From CAJBLF01 sp964463255 (lineage in GTDB: Bacteria; Patescibacteriota; Gracilibacteria; Absconditabacterales; Absconditicoccaceae), in contig CAYXBC010000012.1 of assembly GCA_964463255.1 (NCBI GenBank), positions 1 through 29,797 of the forward strand: a DNA stretch of 29,797 bases, in the 5' to 3' direction. The notes under the pieces were generated by a model. That model searched no databases. It saw only the letters and a program-made list of their open reading frames with translations, and was not told the DNA's origin. Made by a program: the position numbers and the translations under genes. Below are positions 27,189 to 29,797 of this stretch, one piece after another (the first letter of the stretch is position 1; each line of letters starts with the position of its first letter).

Positions 27189-29786
27189 ATGGAGAGTTTA
27201 GACAAAAATCATGAACAAAAAGAATGGGATACTACCTTGCAGAAAATCAAGGAATATATTTTGTCATTGATAGCAAAGAAGAAAAAAAGGAAAGAAGAAG
27301 AGAGAGAAGTACCGACACAAAAGGAAATAGAGAAAACACTTACGAGCGACTCTGAGCAAGAACTTGAAGAGAAAAAACATACAGAACAAGAAGATCAGGA
27401 AGCAGCAGCAGAGGAAAAGGAAGCAAAAGAGGAGGTAGCAGACATGGAAACACCTCCGGAAGAAAAGGACGAATACATACCTCATGATAGCGAGCTCTGA
27501 GAATCATTGGGGGAATCATCCAGGTTTGCAGAGATATATCCGCCGTTTTTGTGATATTATGTGCAAGGCAAGAAGTCATATTTTGACAGACATACCAATC
27601 TCCGATCCAAGAGGAAAAAGCTCTCAGATCTCGAACATCATATTTCCAAAGGAGCGAAAATCCTTAGCTATGCGGGCATTATGAATGCGGGCATTACTGC
27701 CATACCTTTGCCAGATACGGCTTTGCCAGATACTGCTAGTATCTGTTTCAATGGCGCTCAGGCGCCTGTATTCAAGAAGGATCAAAATACCTGCACCTAT
27801 CTCGTCAGCAAAACACAACAATACGTTAGCTTCAATTTTGCATTGGAGCAGACCAAAGCAACGACTCCGCCCATCCTCGAAGATAACGAAAAGATTATCT
27901 TCGATCATCTGACCCCGCAGACAGCAGAATTGCTCAAAAAGATAGGATGATCAGCTTCTCCGTTAGGAGTAGCTCAAGCCATCAAAAGACATATTATCAC
28001 GACCAAGAAATATTCCACCAAAGTACAGGGAACCCTGAGAAACAAATCAAATGACAAAAACTATATCAAACATTTGGATGAATCACCGATACTAGAATGT
28101 TTCAGTGCCAATAGCTTATTTGTAGCATTATGCAGGGAACTATGAGTAGCAGCAAGACTGTGTGTGGGACAAATGGTCCAATCCGTTTCCAAAGACAAAA
28201 AAGCACATCTGACAAAAAACCAGGGACATGCACGATCTGAAGTGCGAGATCAAGAGCATCAGTTACGGGTAAGGTTTGATGCGACACCTACCACCAAGGA
28301 AGATGGAGAAAAGAGCAAAGAAAATGCACAAGAACAAGGAGAGGAACAGAATGACCAGGATGCGGATAATAACTTCAATGACGATGAGGAGTCAGGAGAA
28401 TCAGACGAAGAAGAAAACCAAGAATCACAAGAGGGCAAGGAATCAGACAAGGAATCAGACAAGGAATGAAAAGAAAAAGAAAATCAGGACAAGCAAAAAC
28501 CATCCCAAAAAAGCAATGACAAAGTCAAACAAAAGAACAAACCATCCGACAAATCACCCTCAGAGATGCTGGACGAAATGATAGAAAAAGCCAAAGAGGA
28601 TAATCTCAGCAAACAAGCAGAAAAAATCCAGGAAACGCTGGATAAGCTCCAAGAAGCCAAGAATAAAGAAGAGATGAAAAAGGCATTGGATGAATCATGA
28701 TTGGAAGATTTCGCCAAAGATATGGTCGATAAAGTAGGAAATGAAGGCATCCTTGAAGAAGAGAAGAAAGAGATGGAGGACCTGAGAGATGAAAAAGAGC
28801 TAGAGAAAAAACTCAAGGACTCTCTGCTCAGCGATGAATATAAGGAGAAACTCAAAAAATATACAGACATCCTCAAGGAAAAGATCCAGGAACAGAAGAG
28901 ACAGATGAAATCGGAGATGGAAAGATTTTGATTCAAAGAGGAGGAAATGCAACTCTATATGATATACAAGGGATTGGAGAAAGAAGTGGAACCTCAGGTC
29001 AGAAAACAGATAGCCGAACTCCAAAAACTTCTTCCCACTCAGTATCAGATACTCAAAGATGATGATAATTTCTATCGTAGCGGATATAGCATGGACAGAA
29101 ACAAGTTAGTGCATTGGAAGATTACCGGGGACAATAAGATTTTCAAAAGGAATAAGACGGAATTGGATAGCAATGAAATCAATATGTTTGAGACTATTAT
29201 GATAGATAAATCAGGAAGTATGGGATCCTTTGGTGATCAAAATTCTCCGCTTAGAAACGCCATCAAGGCAGCTATCACCAGAGCAAAAGTGCTGGAGCAT
29301 TTCAAAGTCCAAATGAATATCGTGATCTTCGGAGACAAAATAGAGGAGGTAATGATGTTTGGAGAGCAATTCTCTGACCGTACTACCAAGATACCAAGCA
29401 GATTGATGAGGATAGCGACCGGCTGATGATGAGGAAATAGCCAGGAACCTATGACATACGTCTATAGCACGATGAAAAGAAAAATGAAAGAGCTTGGCGG
29501 GAAATCGTTTGGTAATATCTCATTTATCGGTGATGGTGATCTCTATCAGTTCAATGAAGTGCCAGAGCTGAAATGACTTATCCAAGATCTCAAAAGATCA
29601 GGCATGGGAGTGACGGCATATTATATCAACAATGCTGCAAACAAGATGCCGCTAATCAATTATTACTTCGGATCTCCCGAAGATGGAGGGGCAGTCTATG
29701 CAAAGGATGTAGAAGATCTGTCCAGCAAAATAGTCAACGCCCATAGGACTCATCTCTCCCGTATCATTGCTAAATTTATAAAATAA
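27189..29786 (+). CDS. Large acidic VWA-domain protein, CobT/MoxR-partner-like
   Basis: 865 residues in one frame with UGA as Gly; the standard code would break it into about six pieces. The N-terminal 100 residues are helical and Lys/Glu-rich (KKKKRKEEERE). Residues ~110-330 look folded and end with VGQMVQSVSKDKKAH. A long low-complexity acidic stretch follows (about 350-470; DEEENQES, SDKESDKE repeats), then predicted coiled coil to about residue 590. The C-terminal ~200 residues are a VWA domain with a MIDAS motif DKSGSMGS at residue 673, a later TGGGNSQEP loop, and ISFIGDGD. This order of helical region, acidic middle and C-terminal VWA resembles CobT, the partner of the MoxR-like CobS. 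It ends at TAA. Confidence 0.88.
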
Positions 29787-29797
29787 GATGAGGGAAA

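Noticed and set aside
28259..28936. Reverse-strand Ser/Phe-rich frames opposite the VWA gene
   Set aside because: They are complements of the Lys/Glu/Asp-rich low-complexity codons of the VWA gene.
29788..29797. An ATG right after the VWA stop that might begin another gene
   Set aside because: Only three codons are inside the window, too little to support a feature.

Overview
The window reads as a bacterial chromosome fragment that uses genetic code 25, in which UGA means glycine. Taken with the standard code, most genes are chopped at UGA. Read with UGA as Gly, the fragments fuse into full-length proteins, and the UGA codons fall on glycines that the families conserve, such as both glycines of the GPTGSGKTTT P-loop in the GspE/PilB ATPase. 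Code 25 is known from Absconditabacteria (SR1) and Gracilibacteria (BD1-5) of the Candidate Phyla Radiation. The AT-rich composition and compact housekeeping set fit that. I cannot tell the two groups apart from this piece. All CDS calls below use UGA = Gly with TAA and TAG as stops, except two small genes where a terminator argues that UGA is the end.

Layout. 1-3.2 kb: two small reverse-strand ORFs, a GspE/PilB-type ATPase with a following hypothetical gene, and a cold-shock protein. 3.2-9.6 kb: pheT (reverse, without pheS), a GH3-family acyl-adenylate/amide synthetase, glyA and a small basic protein. 9.7-14.7 kb: two reverse-strand cell-surface genes, a 282-residue protein with S-layer-homology-like repeats and a 1351-residue secreted protein of Ig-like and FN3-like repeats. 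14.7-15.6 kb: a gene-free stretch with a candidate structured RNA and palindromic repeats. 15.6-18.5 kb: a DUF456 membrane protein, a secreted hypothetical and a GH26-like glycoside hydrolase. 18.5-19.9 kb: small genes of unknown function, one bracketed by inverted repeats. 19.9-23.2 kb: a membrane-anchored MoxR AAA+ ATPase (reverse), an MscS channel and lgt. 23.2-24.0 kb: a gene-free repeat region. 24.0-29.8 kb: a SIMPL-domain protein (reverse), an ICMT-like methyltransferase, a glutamyl-tRNA synthetase and a very large acidic VWA protein.

Themes. Translation genes (pheT, glyA, gltX) are scattered among genes for the cell envelope and surface: the Ig/SLH pair, lgt, mscS, DUF456, GH26 and the secretion ATPase. 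The MoxR ATPase and the large VWA protein are a likely functional pair, as in CobS-CobT and NorQ-NorD systems, although 6 kb separates them. A family of imperfect palindromes built on ATTCCGGC...GCCGGAAT sits in the gaps between genes.

Most unusual points: two small genes where UGA is followed at once by an intrinsic terminator, a roughly 400-nt structured RNA of unknown class, a GH3 enzyme in a reduced genome, and an inverted-repeat-bracketed cassette with foreign-looking codon use. I found no tRNA, rRNA or CRISPR array.
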